From: DASYFG01 sp036498565
Lineage (GTDB): Bacteria; Bacillota; Bacilli; Lactobacillales; Lactobacillaceae
Length of the DNA: 64,000 nt
Direction of reading: 5' to 3'
NCBI GenBank assembly: GCA_036498565.1
Contig: DASYFG010000002.1
Span: forward strand, 228,967-292,966
In this document: in pieces, positions 55,001-62,226 of the stretch
How the letters are laid out: each line of letters starts with the position of its first letter
Numbering within the stretch: position 1 is the stretch's first letter
Made by a program: the position numbers and the translations under genes
The notes under the pieces: model-generated
The model's input: the letters and a program-made list of their open reading frames with translations, nothing else
What the model was told of the DNA's origin: nothing
The model's database searches: none

Positions 55001-55631
55001 GCAGTTGGCGGAATTTGATGCGCAAGCCGTCCAAGAATTATGGCAAAAAGACCTCCCGTTACCGGCCTTTATGTCCGATGGTCAAACACGTCCGTCATCT
55101 GCGGCCGTAGGAACGGCCACGCATTTGGTGCTTCAAAATTGGCAGTTTGGTGAAATCGCTACGGAAACCGCTATCGAGCAAGTTATTGCGACTTTGGTTG
55201 ATAGTGACGTGTTGGACGCGGGCGTGGCGAATTTGATTAACCGGCAACAATTATTGCGATTTTTGACGAGTGAATTTGCACACGAAATTGGTCGCCATCG
55301 CGCAACTTTGCAGCGAGAAACCACGTTTAGTTTACTCGTGCCTGCCAATCAGGTTTATGCGGATGTCGCAGATGACGCGCCGATTTTGGTGCACGGGATT
55401 ATTGACGGTTATTTTGTGGACGAAATCAGCCGCAGCGTGACACTGTTTGATTTTAAAACCGATTTCATTCATGCTGATCGCACAAAATCCGAGTTGGCGC
55501 AGTTGCAACAGCGCTATGCGGGGCAGTTGCGTTTGTATCGCACTGCGTTGCAACAACAATTTAGCGGCTATGACGTCTTGCCGGCGCGCTTGATTTCACT
55601 TTCGGCCAATCAGGTCGTTTTGATTGATTGA
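52020..55631 (+). CDS. rexA: ATP-dependent helicase/nuclease subunit RexA (AddA type)
   Basis: 1,203 residues. UvrD-like helicase with Walker A ASAGSGKTT (about 24-32), DEYQDVNQLQE (about 402-412), VGDVKQSIYGFRQADP and VMTIHGSKGLEFPIV. The C-terminal nuclease domain has LFDFKTD (about 1142-1148). It acts as the motor and one of the nucleases of RexAB. GGAGG in the rexB end is its ribosome site (TAATG coupling). Confidence 0.96.
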   Translation: MARTFTQNQQRAIDERGQHILVAASAGSGKTTVLIERLMQRILAGTSVDKFLVVTFTKLAAAEMRARLEVALNDKLRAPNVTPAQRKYLQEQLLLLPSAYISTIDSFALNLIENYYHVIGLDPQFSLMADEAERGLMREEVVAAVLEDFYARDDAAFKRLVANFGSALDDRVLSETILKLADFADARPDGSAWLQSLTAPYAPFEELTRSDFYQEQLLPLLQRDFAELLQSGEDALSWLAPVESLAKSHATVTSLVEPLRTIADQLASADWQTLRQQMANLPSGLRLQVASKKMKEEDPDSAATLEAVKPLWVELNGSSGLRTQIWEKYFLLDNAAWRQLQDDARDLTRTLVQVTLAFQDAFAAKKAAERQLDFGDLTHLALDILADEPTRATLMAQFDELMIDEYQDVNQLQEALLQALSNGHNMYMVGDVKQSIYGFRQADPSLFTAKYQAFAQSDAAVRIDLAENFRSHDNVTTLTNLIFTQLMDAQLGGVPYVGSAKLIAAANYPAELPAVATLNLVEDLTDDAADIGFEKRQAQYALLAEKIQTLLQEEIYDRRADQMRPVQYSDIAILLRAKSGMIDLLATLRDAGIPFEASGVGNYLKTLETAVVLNILRILDNPHQDIPLAAVLRSPLVGLDENDLATIRLQDTRHDFWTALQLTTHLPKVTRFLTWYENWRQIAVQQDLNQLIWAIFDETNWLDYVAAMPGGAQRQANLQALAQYARQFETQRQGGLFGFIAYIEQLQKADKDLGEASQEAPDQAIRVMTIHGSKGLEFPIVLLPELDKDFNAMDLRASVLMQKDAGLAFDVLLADGQTVAPTLQKFVVKDALKQQLWAEEMRLLYVALTRAEQQLHLFGTVNGHNQQRLQRLAQHASQTHGQFVTLLDRLVAQSYLDWLFLTIPGIAGGLTRVLGPETPNHAKIDIQRIPLAEIQPVQAQQINPSEEVAPLDETLVAKARATLAFEYGNAVATRTAAYQAVSEMKRVFEDPDRLQLAEFDAQAVQELWQKDLPLPAFMSDGQTRPSSAAVGTATHLVLQNWQFGEIATETAIEQVIATLVDSDVLDAGVANLINRQQLLRFLTSEFAHEIGRHRATLQRETTFSLLVPANQVYADVADDAPILVHGIIDGYFVDEISRSVTLFDFKTDFIHADRTKSELAQLQQRYAGQLRLYRTALQQQFSGYDVLPARLISLSANQVVLID

Positions 55632-55639
55632 AACCAGAT

Positions 55640-55653
55640 TGAAAACGTTTGCA
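55640..55653. promoter_or_regulatory. Catabolite-responsive element (cre) before glucokinase
   Basis: TGAAAACGTTTGCA matches the CcpA consensus TGWAANCGNTNWCA at all but one position. It overlaps the -35 TTGCAG (55649-55654). Confidence 0.75.
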
Positions 55654-55677
55654 GTGAAGCGGTTTCTTTGGTATGAT
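55649..55677 (+). promoter_or_regulatory. Promoter of glucokinase gene
   Basis: TTGCAG (55649-55654), 17 bp, TGG-TATGAT (55672-55677). The cre covers the -35, so CcpA should repress. Confidence 0.65.
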
Positions 55678-55708
55678 ACTAGTGAAATATTTGGATATTT
55701 TTTGAAAG

Positions 55709-55772
55709 GAAACGTGCTCAACGGTGCTTGTTTTTCGTTGTCATAACAAAGATTAACGCCGCAGCACACTCT
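55709..55772 (-). repeat. Interspersed structured element, copy C (short; before glucokinase ATG)
   Basis: A 64-bp relative with the same ends (GAAACGTG and CACACTCT) as copy A but a reduced middle. GUGCU (55714-55718) pairs with AGCAC (55763-55767), GGUG with CGCC, and CUUGUU with AACAAAG inside. AAAGG lies at its left edge and the ATG 7 bases after its right edge, just as in copy A. Confidence 0.7.
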
Positions 55773-55779
55773 AAAAATC

Positions 55780-56745
55780 ATGGCAAAAGACAAACTCATC
55801 GGCGTCGACCTTGGTGGGACGACAATCAAATTTGCAATTTTGACCGCTGAAGGTGACATTCAACAAAAATGGTCAATTAAGACGAATATTTTGGATGAAG
55901 GGTCACATATTGTCCCTGACATCATCGACTCAATCAACCATCATTTGGACCTCTACCAATTGGATCGCGAACGCATCATTGGAATTGGGATGGGAACGCC
56001 TGGTACAGTTGACTTTGACAAAGGTACTGTCATTGGCGCATACAACTTGAACTGGAAAACAACCCAAAATGTCAAAGCCGACATCGAAGAAGGCACCGGT
56101 TTGCAATTGAACTTGGAAAACGACGTGAACGCCGCGGCGATGGGTGAAGCTTGGCGTGGCGCCGGTGAAAACCACGACGAAGTGACGTTTGTGGCTTTGG
56201 GAACCGGCGTTGGTGCTGGCATTGTCACGCGCGGCCAATTGGTGCACGGCGTTGCCGGCGCTGGTGGCGAAGTTGGGCACATGGTCGTTGAACCAGACGG
56301 CTACTTGTGCACATGTGGCAACCGCGGTTGTTTGGAACAATATTCTTCAGCCACTGGTGTGGTGCATTTGGCACAAGATTTGGCCGAAAACTACGCCGGC
56401 GCTTCTAAGTTGAAGGCAATGTTGGACAACGGTGAAGATGTTACCGCAAAAGACGTGTTTGATTTGGCAAAAGAAGATGATTACTTGGCCAACGAAGTTG
56501 TGGAAAAGGTGGCGTACTACCTTGGTTTGGCCACAGCAAACGTGTCAAACATCATGAACCCTGCTACTTTGATTATCGGTGGTGGTGTTGCTGGCGCGGG
56601 TGAATTTTTGCGCGAACGGGTGGAAAAAGTTTGGACAAAGTTCGCCTTTCCAACTGTCCGCACCTCAACAAAAATCAAATTGACGCAGTTGGGCTCAGAC
56701 GCTGGTGTAGTTGGCGCAGCCAGCTTGGCGCGCGTGTTTGCTTAA
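55780..56745 (+). CDS. glcK: Glucokinase, ROK family
   Basis: 321 residues. The phosphate loop VDLGGTTIKFAI (9-20), catalytic Asp115 in ENDVNAAAMGE, and the ROK zinc site His167 with Cys177, Cys179 and Cys184 (CTCGNRGCLEQY). It phosphorylates glucose at the cytosolic face for glycolysis. The start is clear from the family pattern but has no adjacent ribosome site (see copy C). A cre lies in the promoter. Followed by copy D, then a terminator, then the rhodanese-like gene. Confidence 0.95.
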   Translation: MAKDKLIGVDLGGTTIKFAILTAEGDIQQKWSIKTNILDEGSHIVPDIIDSINHHLDLYQLDRERIIGIGMGTPGTVDFDKGTVIGAYNLNWKTTQNVKADIEEGTGLQLNLENDVNAAAMGEAWRGAGENHDEVTFVALGTGVGAGIVTRGQLVHGVAGAGGEVGHMVVEPDGYLCTCGNRGCLEQYSSATGVVHLAQDLAENYAGASKLKAMLDNGEDVTAKDVFDLAKEDDYLANEVVEKVAYYLGLATANVSNIMNPATLIIGGGVAGAGEFLRERVEKVWTKFAFPTVRTSTKIKLTQLGSDAGVVGAASLARVFA

Positions 56746-56749
56746 ATAA

Positions 56750-56873
56750 AGAGTGTGGAAAACGTCCGGCGAAGCCGGCGGGAAGCGTACGCTAAGTTGA
56801 TGGTGCGTGAAGTCGCTTGCGACTTTGCGTGGCATTAGCTTAGCGATAGCTTTCCGAGTTCGTAACACGTTTC
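56750..56873 (+). repeat. Interspersed structured element, copy D (after glucokinase)
   Basis: Starts AGAGTGTGG 4 bases after the glcK stop and ends CACGTTTC. Pairs: CCGGC-GAA-GCCGG hairpin (56766-56778); CGGGAAGC 56779-56786 with GCUUUCCG 56849-56856 (one G-U); CGCUAAG 56790-56796 with CUUAGCG 56839-56845; tip AAGUCG-CUUG-CGACUU (56810-56825). Same plan as copy B with many compensating changes. Confidence 0.8.
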
Positions 56874-56894
56874 ATGCTAAGTCTGCAACACATT

Positions 56895-56925
56895 AAAAAA
56901 ACCGACCAGTGCGGTCGGTTTTTTC
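56895..56925 (+). terminator. Rho-independent terminator of glcK
   Basis: AAAAAACCGACC-AGTGC-GGTCGGTTTTTT, downstream of copy D, so copy D is probably in the glcK transcript. Confidence 0.9.
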
Positions 56926-56948
56926 TATCATAATTTTGGGAGTTGAAA

Positions 56949-57344
56949 ATGACACAGATTTTATTGTTAATTGTTTATGTCATCGCGATTTGGGTGGTGA
57001 TTTCATTGTTAAACTGGGCGTACATGTTTTGGACTGTCAAACAATCTGGCACGTTGATTACACCAGAAAATTTTGCACAAGAAGCGCACAACGGTCAAAT
57101 TATTGACGTGCGTGAACCAGCGGCGTACAAGCGCAGTCACATTATCGGCGCGCGCAACATTCCAGTTGTGAATTTCTCACAAGGAAAAGCGGGTTTGCGC
57201 TTTGACAAAGGCATTTATTTGTACGACGATAACACACGCTTGGCCGTGCAAGCAGCGAAGCGTTTGAAAAAGCAAGGGTACGCCAAAGAACAGATTTTTG
57301 TTTTGAAGCAAGGTTTTAATGCTTATCCTGGCAAAAAAAGTTAA
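56949..57344 (+). CDS. Membrane-anchored rhodanese-like protein lacking the catalytic Cys
   Basis: 131 residues from the ATG at 56949 (GGGAG before it). An N-terminal membrane helix (about 3-28) is followed by a rhodanese domain (IIDVREPAAYKRSHIIGARNIP). Where rhodaneses have YC in the active-site loop this protein has YD (LYDDNTRLAV, Asp93), and it contains no Cys, so sulfur transfer is impossible. A rhodanese gene after glucokinase is common in lactic acid bacteria and bacilli. Probably a binding or scaffold role. Confidence 0.85.
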   Translation: MTQILLLIVYVIAIWVVISLLNWAYMFWTVKQSGTLITPENFAQEAHNGQIIDVREPAAYKRSHIIGARNIPVVNFSQGKAGLRFDKGIYLYDDNTRLAVQAAKRLKKQGYAKEQIFVLKQGFNAYPGKKS

Positions 57345-57345
57345 T

Positions 57346-57375
57346 AAAAAACCCCAACAATTGTTGGGGTTTTTT
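57346..57375. terminator. Bidirectional terminator
   Basis: Perfect inverted repeat, half AAAAAACCCCAACAA, between convergent genes. Confidence 0.93.
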
Positions 57376-57380
57376 TGTGC

Positions 57381-57566
57381 TTAAAAGCGTGATTGATGCG
57401 CAGAAACGCGTTTGCGCGCGGTTGCTTTGGCTGTTTCAACGTAAGTTTCTTCAGCTTCTTGTTGCGGCTTGATGACCGTTTGACGGTAGCCAAACGCGGC
57501 GGCCAATGCTGTGACAACAGAACCGGCCACACCTGCCAAAACACCTAATTTAAATGTTGGTTTCAT
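57381..57566 (-). CDS. DUF3042 small membrane protein
   Basis: 61 residues with one N-terminal membrane helix (about 6-27) and a basic, helical tail ending ARKRVSAHQSRF, the DUF3042 pattern (TVIKPQQEAEETYVETAKATARKR split around residue 40). Found widely in lactobacilli; function unknown. AAGGAG precedes the ATG. Confidence 0.85.
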   Translation of the reverse strand: MKPTFKLGVLAGVAGSVVTALAAAFGYRQTVIKPQQEAEETYVETAKATARKRVSAHQSRF

Positions 57567-57641
57567 GATTTTAACTCCTTGTTGATTGCCCCTTTATTAT
57601 CATGAAAAACTTGCGCAAAGTCAAATTTTTTGGTCAAAACA

Positions 57642-57659
57642 TGATAAAATAAAACCATG
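57642..57659 (+). promoter_or_regulatory. Promoter abutting glycerophosphodiesterase start (leaderless)
   Basis: TGA-TAAAAT (-10 at 57645-57650) is followed by AAAACC and the ATG at 57657. No purine-rich ribosome site exists between them. Confidence 0.6.
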
Positions 57660-58424
57660 AAAAAGCAAACAACAAACGGATATACTGAAATTTTTGCCCA
57701 CCGTGGCTATCGAGTCGTCGCACCGGAAAATACGTTTCCTGCCTTTGAAGCCGCGCTGGCATACGACATTGACGGTTTAGAAATCGACGTGCACCGCACA
57801 CTTGATGGCGAGCTCGTTATTATGCATGATGAAACGGTTGACCGCACCACGAACGGGACCGGTTTTATCAAAGATATGACGCTCAATGACATCAAAGCGC
57901 TGGATGCGGGCATTTATAAAGAACCAAAATTTCCGGGTACGACCGTCCCAACTTTGCGGGAATTTTTGACGTTTTTGCGTGAAAAAAATTTTACCGGGAA
58001 ATTGTTGATTGAAGTCAAAACCGATCACGTGGCTTACGACGGCATTGAAGCCCAAATTTTGGCGATGGTGACCAGTTTTGAACCGACATACGAGGTGCTT
58101 TACCAAAGTTTCAACCTTGCCACTTTACGCGAATTCCGCAAGCTCGATAAAACATTGTCATTGGCGGCACTGGTTTCTTGGGCGACGCCGCGTGTTTATT
58201 GGCGCCGCTTTTTGGGCGATTTTACTTATTTGCATCCCAATATCAAAGCTTTGGAAATGCGCCCGCGTTATTTTTGGAGCGCCGGTCGGCATTTGCGGCC
58301 GTGGACAGTGGACAAAGACAACCAACTTGAACACGTCTTTGCCCAAACTTTGCCCGGCGTGATTACCAACGAAGTCGCCAAAGCCGTCGCCATCCGCGAA
58401 AAAATCCAAGGAGACGGGCAATGA
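57657..58424 (+). CDS. Glycerophosphodiester phosphodiesterase
   Basis: 255 residues. Catalytic AHRGYRVVAPENTFPAF (His15, Arg16, Glu24), metal ligands in LEIDVH (Glu42, Asp44) and His57 in IMHDETVDRTTNG: the GDPD set is complete. It cleaves glycerophosphodiesters from lipids or teichoic acids to glycerol-3-phosphate and an alcohol; no signal peptide, so cytosolic. The start cannot be moved downstream without losing the domain. It overlaps miaA by four bases (ATGA). Confidence 0.92.
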   Translation: MKKQTTNGYTEIFAHRGYRVVAPENTFPAFEAALAYDIDGLEIDVHRTLDGELVIMHDETVDRTTNGTGFIKDMTLNDIKALDAGIYKEPKFPGTTVPTLREFLTFLREKNFTGKLLIEVKTDHVAYDGIEAQILAMVTSFEPTYEVLYQSFNLATLREFRKLDKTLSLAALVSWATPRVYWRRFLGDFTYLHPNIKALEMRPRYFWSAGRHLRPWTVDKDNQLEHVFAQTLPGVITNEVAKAVAIREKIQGDGQ

Positions 58425-59308
58425 CAAAAATCGTCGTCATTGTCGGTCCCACCGCTTCCGGAAAATCTGCTTTGGGCATTGACCTAGCGCAGCGTTTCAA
58501 CGGTGAAATCATTTCGGCGGATTCCATGCAAATTTATCAACAGCTCGACATTGGCACGGCCAAAGTTTCAGCAGCGGAGCAGGCGCTGGTGCCGCATCAT
58601 TTGGTGGATGTTGTGCCGATGACGGCTAATTATTCGGTGGCGGACTTTGTCCAAGCCGCGGATTTGGCGATTGCAGACATTGTGGCCCGCGGGAAACTGC
58701 CGATTGTCGTTGGTGGCACCGGGTTTTATGTCAAAGCGTTGCTCGGTGATTTGGATTTAGATTGGCCGGCCAGTGATGCCAAAATCGCAGCGCAACTCCA
58801 ACAAGATTTGGCGGCAAGCGACTTAGCTACGCAAGCACAGCGGTTAGTTGAGTTGTCACCCGAGATCGCCAAGCGCGTGGATTTGCAAAATCCGCAACGT
58901 GTGTTGCGCGCGTTAAATGTGGCGTTGCAAGACGTAGATCTGCCACCAAAAGCACCGCGACCAACTTATGAGGCGCTGACTTTGGGCTTGGATTGGCCGC
59001 GCGATGTGTTGTACGATCGCATTAATCAGCGTGTGGATCAGATGGTAAGCGCCGGTGTTTTAACCGAAGCACAAGCGCTTTTGGACGCGGGGGGCTTGGC
59101 TTTGCAAGCGGGACAAGCAATTGGGTACAAAGAATGGTTTGCCTATCTACAAGGCACCAGCGATTTGCAAACGGCGACTGATTTGTTAAAACGCAATTCA
59201 CGCCGTTACGCCAAACGCCAACTCACCTATTTCAAACATCAATTAGACGTCACCTGGACAACCGCAAATGACGCGGCAAATCTTGTTGATGTCTACATAA
59301 AAAGCTGA
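58421..59308 (+). CDS. miaA: tRNA dimethylallyltransferase
   Basis: 295 residues. P-loop GPTASGKS (9-16), DSMQIYQQLDIGTAK and GGTGFYVKALL are diagnostic; the C-terminal RRYAKRQLTYFKHQ is also typical. It isopentenylates A37 of tRNAs reading UNN codons. The ATGA overlap couples it to the phosphodiesterase gene. GGAG lies before the start. Confidence 0.96.
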   Translation: MTKIVVIVGPTASGKSALGIDLAQRFNGEIISADSMQIYQQLDIGTAKVSAAEQALVPHHLVDVVPMTANYSVADFVQAADLAIADIVARGKLPIVVGGTGFYVKALLGDLDLDWPASDAKIAAQLQQDLAASDLATQAQRLVELSPEIAKRVDLQNPQRVLRALNVALQDVDLPPKAPRPTYEALTLGLDWPRDVLYDRINQRVDQMVSAGVLTEAQALLDAGGLALQAGQAIGYKEWFAYLQGTSDLQTATDLLKRNSRRYAKRQLTYFKHQLDVTWTTANDAANLVDVYIKS

Positions 59309-59332
59309 CCGAATACAAACGGTCAGCTTTTT
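59299..59332. terminator. Bidirectional terminator
   Basis: AAAAAGCTGACCG ... CGGTCAGCTTTTT between convergent miaA and the HAD gene. Confidence 0.92.
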
Positions 59333-60149
59333 ATAATAGTGATAAAATGGTCCGCAAAACACCATCGTTTTCATTCGTGTCAAGCGCATGATTGAAGCGT
59401 TGGTACAACTCCGGTTCACCATTTGGCATCGCAAATGGCAGGCCCACGTATTCTAACATCTCCAAATCATTAAATCCGTCGCCAAAAGCCGCCATTTCAC
59501 TGGGCGCAATATCAAAGTGATTGGCGAACGTGGCCAAACCAGCGGCTTTGTTAACGCCAGTCGGCACAATATCAACGGCGCCATAACCTGAAGTGGTGAC
59601 ATGAGCGTGCTCACCAAAAGCGTTTTTAGCCAACGCCATAAAGGCTTCATCGCCGTTGGTCCAATGCACGCTAGCTTGTACAATGTTGGCGCTGTCATCA
59701 ATATTTGTGACGTCATCATATAAAGTCAGTGCCGGAAAATGCGGCTTCAATTCAGCAAAACTTTGTTTGGCATCGGCGTGACGCGCGGGCATGAAAGATT
59801 GGGCCATGCCCGTATAAATCAACCCACGATAAACGCCGTTAGTGGGGCTTTCATTTGCCAAAACTATTTCGTCGACTTGTTGGATGATGTCATTAGAAAA
59901 GGTGGCGGCAGGAAGTGGGCGCTGGTCAATCACGATTTGAGCGCCGTTATTACCGATTAAATCATAATCGTTAGGAAAATTTTTGAAAAAATTCGCCACC
60001 CGAACAGGATTATTACCGGTCGCCACGACAAAACGCACGTCTTTGGCGCGCATTTTGTCAACCACTTCAGCAAATAAACGCTCATTAAAACGTTTATCAT
60101 CGCGTAAAAAAGTACCATCTAAATCAACTGCAATTAATTTAAGCGTCAT
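59331..60149 (-). CDS. HAD-family (Cof type) sugar phosphatase, second copy
   Basis: 272 residues. AVDLDGTFLRDD (8-19), ATGNN, and FGDGFNDLEMLEYVG near the C terminus; C2-type cap. Paralogue of the gene at 37980 with the same VNKAAGL and PFAMPNGEPEL-type endings. AGGAGG precedes the start. Stands alone and its substrate is unknown. Confidence 0.9.
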   Translation of the reverse strand: MTLKLIAVDLDGTFLRDDKRFNERLFAEVVDKMRAKDVRFVVATGNNPVRVANFFKNFPNDYDLIGNNGAQIVIDQRPLPAATFSNDIIQQVDEIVLANESPTNGVYRGLIYTGMAQSFMPARHADAKQSFAELKPHFPALTLYDDVTNIDDSANIVQASVHWTNGDEAFMALAKNAFGEHAHVTTSGYGAVDIVPTGVNKAAGLATFANHFDIAPSEMAAFGDGFNDLEMLEYVGLPFAMPNGEPELYQRFNHALDTNENDGVLRTILSLL

Positions 60150-60242
60150 AACGTCCTCCTAAAACTAGTTTAACACGCCGAAAAATTGGTTTTTGACAAC
60201 AAATGCTTAAAATTTCGTAATGGTCTTGTAACTTTCTTAAGG

Positions 60243-60248
60243 CATAAT
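60243..60248 (+). promoter_or_regulatory. -10 box of LysM protein gene
   Basis: CATAAT about 28 bases before the ATG at 60276; TTGTAA (60226-60231) is too close for an ideal -35. CGGAGG is the ribosome site. Confidence 0.4.
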
Positions 60249-60275
60249 GGTCAAGTATCGGAGGTCGTATAAGAC

Positions 60276-61067
60276 ATGACAAACACAAATAAGACAACTA
60301 AAGCCTTGATGGGAGCGGTCGCGACTGCCGGCTTTTTGGCTGTAACAGGTGGTGTAGCATCCGCCGATGAAAATAACACCTATGAAGTAAAATCAGGCGA
60401 CACACTTAATGACATCGCCAAGGCAGAATATGGCAAACAAGCCGCTGCTGGTTTGAAAGCAATTGTCAAAGAAAACCACATCAGCGACAAAAACGCCATT
60501 GCGGTTGGTCAAGAATTGACTGTGCCTGAATTAAAGAAAGTCAAAGTTAAAACTTACAAAGTTCAAGACGGCGAAGGTCTTTACCAAATCGCCACTGACA
60601 AAAAAGTATCGATTCAAAACTTGCTTTACTGGAACGATTTGAAGATCGACAGCGTCATCCACCCCGGACAAACGTTGAAAATTTCAGGTAAAGATGCCCC
60701 GGAAGACTTTGACATTAACGGTGATGATAGTTCAGCAACAAGTCAAGTTCAAGCTGCCACAGCTGCTACTTCAACGCAAGCAACGACATCAGCACCTGCA
60801 CAAAGCGCATCAACTGACACAACGAGTGTCTCAAGTGATGCGGCATTGGACATTATTATCGCCCGTGAATCAAGCAACAATCCAAATGCTCGTAACGGGA
60901 TTTACTACGGTTTGGGCCAATTGAGCCCGGCCGCACAAGCCCAATACAACGCCGGACCTGGTTCAAGTTATGCGCAACAATATGCTGCTGCCAAAGCTTA
61001 CGCGGTTGCCCGCTATGGCTCAACCCAAGCTGCATTAGCATTCTGGAACGCCAACGGTTGGTACTAA
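60276..61067 (+). CDS. Secreted LysM protein with Apf/transglycosylase-like C-terminal domain
   Basis: 263 residues. Signal peptide (about 1-30, cleavage near ASA-DE), two LysM domains (about 35-80 and 84-130; YEVKSGDTLNDIA, YKVQDGEGLYQIA), a Ser/Thr/Gln/Ala linker (about 137-185) and a C-terminal domain with IIARESSNNPNARNGIYYGLGQL and AFWNANGWY. That ending is shared by aggregation-promoting factors and IsaA/SceD-like transglycosylases, the Glu in ARESS being the likely catalytic residue. It binds peptidoglycan outside the cell and may remodel it. Confidence 0.9.
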   Translation: MTNTNKTTKALMGAVATAGFLAVTGGVASADENNTYEVKSGDTLNDIAKAEYGKQAAAGLKAIVKENHISDKNAIAVGQELTVPELKKVKVKTYKVQDGEGLYQIATDKKVSIQNLLYWNDLKIDSVIHPGQTLKISGKDAPEDFDINGDDSSATSQVQAATAATSTQATTSAPAQSASTDTTSVSSDAALDIIIARESSNNPNARNGIYYGLGQLSPAAQAQYNAGPGSSYAQQYAAAKAYAVARYGSTQAALAFWNANGWY

Positions 61068-61080
61068 AAAGATCAGCAAA

Positions 61081-61107
61081 AAACGCCCTTTACAAGGGCG
61101 TTTTATT
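61081..61107. terminator. Bidirectional terminator
   Basis: AAAACGCCCTT-TAC-AAGGGCGTTTT between the LysM gene and the convergent small gene. Confidence 0.9.
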
Positions 61108-61405
61108 GTACGTTACGTAATAAAGTTAAATCAACGCGGCGCAGTTGACCATCAAGTGTTTCCACATACAAACGTCCATGCGGCGTTTGATATAAGAAAC
61201 CGCGTAAATTATAAACGCGTTCACTAAAAGCCGAAACGTTCACTTGCAAAGTGACGATATTTTGTGCCACCAGTGCATCATTTAAGCGTTGCGTTAATTC
61301 AGATGCGGACAGTTGTTCGCGTAGTTTTGGTTGGCGGCGCCACGTAAAAAGTTTATGCCAATTGGGTAAGGTGTGATGTGATTGCGCTGTAAAGGGCATT
61401 TGCAT
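61103..61405 (-). CDS. SOS-controlled small protein, possibly YolD-like
   Basis: 100 residues; the ATG at 61405 follows GAGG with 8 bases between. No signal or membrane segment. The C-terminal half (VYNLRGFLYQTPHGRLYVETLDGQLRRVDLTLLRNV, read as 20+16) looks like a small beta-barrel. That half resembles YolD-like proteins, which accompany Y-family polymerases in SOS regulons, but the match is weak by eye. Its promoter has a LexA box between -35 and -10, and a second box lies 50 bp further upstream. No polymerase gene is adjacent. Confidence 0.75.
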   Translation of the reverse strand: MQMPFTAQSHHTLPNWHKLFTWRRQPKLREQLSASELTQRLNDALVAQNIVTLQVNVSAFSERVYNLRGFLYQTPHGRLYVETLDGQLRRVDLTLLRNVQ

Positions 61406-61436
61406 GATTTGGACCTCGTTTTAAAAGCTTATCTAT

Positions 61437-61465
61437 AATATACGAACATCGGTTCTGTTTTGCAA
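61437..61465 (-). promoter_or_regulatory. Minus-strand promoter with LexA box
   Basis: On the minus strand: TTGCAA (61465-61460), 17 bp, TATATT (61442-61437). The spacer contains GAAC-N4-GTTC (61444-61455). Confidence 0.75.
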
Positions 61466-61493
61466 ATGAAATGCTTATCCTTAACAATTTCTT

Positions 61494-61505
61494 GAACGTT
61501 TGTTC
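61494..61505. promoter_or_regulatory. Second LexA box
   Basis: GAACGTTTGTTC, a perfect GAAC-N4-GTTC core, 50 bp from the first box and 15 bp upstream of the gmk -35. It may help repress the small gene or touch gmk. Confidence 0.65.
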
Positions 61506-61520
61506 GTGTTTAAATAATCA

Positions 61521-61549
61521 TTGAAAAACCCTTGGAAATTTGGTATCAT
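61521..61549 (+). promoter_or_regulatory. gmk promoter
   Basis: TTGAAA (61521-61526), 17 bp, TGG-TATCAT (61544-61549). A small TCTGA/TCAGA hairpin lies in the leader. Confidence 0.65.
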
Positions 61550-61602
61550 ACTGTCTATTGATACGTCTGACGTGAATCAGATGGCGATAAAGAGGAGTTT
61601 TC

Positions 61603-62199
61603 ATGACACAACGTGGTATGTTAATTGTCTTGTCTGGGCCTTCCGGAGTTGGAAAAGGCACCGTACGTAAGGCGATCTTTGAAGATCAAGACATTGATTT
61701 CCAATATTCAATTTCAGCAACAACGCGCGCACCGCGTCCCGGTGAAGAAAATGGCGTCGACTATTTCTTTATTAGTAAAGAAGAATTTGAAGACAAAATT
61801 ACAAATGGTGATATGCTCGAATATGCGCAATATGTCGACAATTACTACGGGACACCAAAAAGTTTCATTGACCAAACTTTGGCATCCGGTCGCGACGTTT
61901 TCTTAGAAATCGAAGTGCAAGGTGCAATGCAAGTGCGCAAGAAGATGCCAGAAGGTATCTATATTTTCTTGACACCGCCCGATTTGGAAAGTTTGCATGA
62001 ACGTTTAGTTGGTCGTGGAACAGACTCTGATGATGTTATTGCCCAACGTGTGGCAACGGCAAAAGAAGAATTGAAAATGATGATTAACTACGACTACGCC
62101 GTTGAAAACGACGTAGTCACCAACGCAGTGGATCGTATCAAAGCGATTATTACCGCTGAACGTTTGAAAGTTGGCCGTGTGGTCGACCAATATTTATAA
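61603..62199 (+). CDS. gmk: Guanylate kinase
   Basis: 198 residues. P-loop SGPSGVGKGTV (11-21), GMP-binding SISATTRAPRPGEENGVDYFF and the LEIEVQGAMQV region are typical. It converts GMP to GDP with ATP. AGAGGAG precedes the ATG. rpoZ follows after 27 bases, the classic gmk-rpoZ order. Confidence 0.97.
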   Translation: MTQRGMLIVLSGPSGVGKGTVRKAIFEDQDIDFQYSISATTRAPRPGEENGVDYFFISKEEFEDKITNGDMLEYAQYVDNYYGTPKSFIDQTLASGRDVFLEIEVQGAMQVRKKMPEGIYIFLTPPDLESLHERLVGRGTDSDDVIAQRVATAKEELKMMINYDYAVENDVVTNAVDRIKAIITAERLKVGRVVDQYL

Positions 62200-62226
62200 G
62201 TCGTAATTATTTAAGGAGAAAACACA

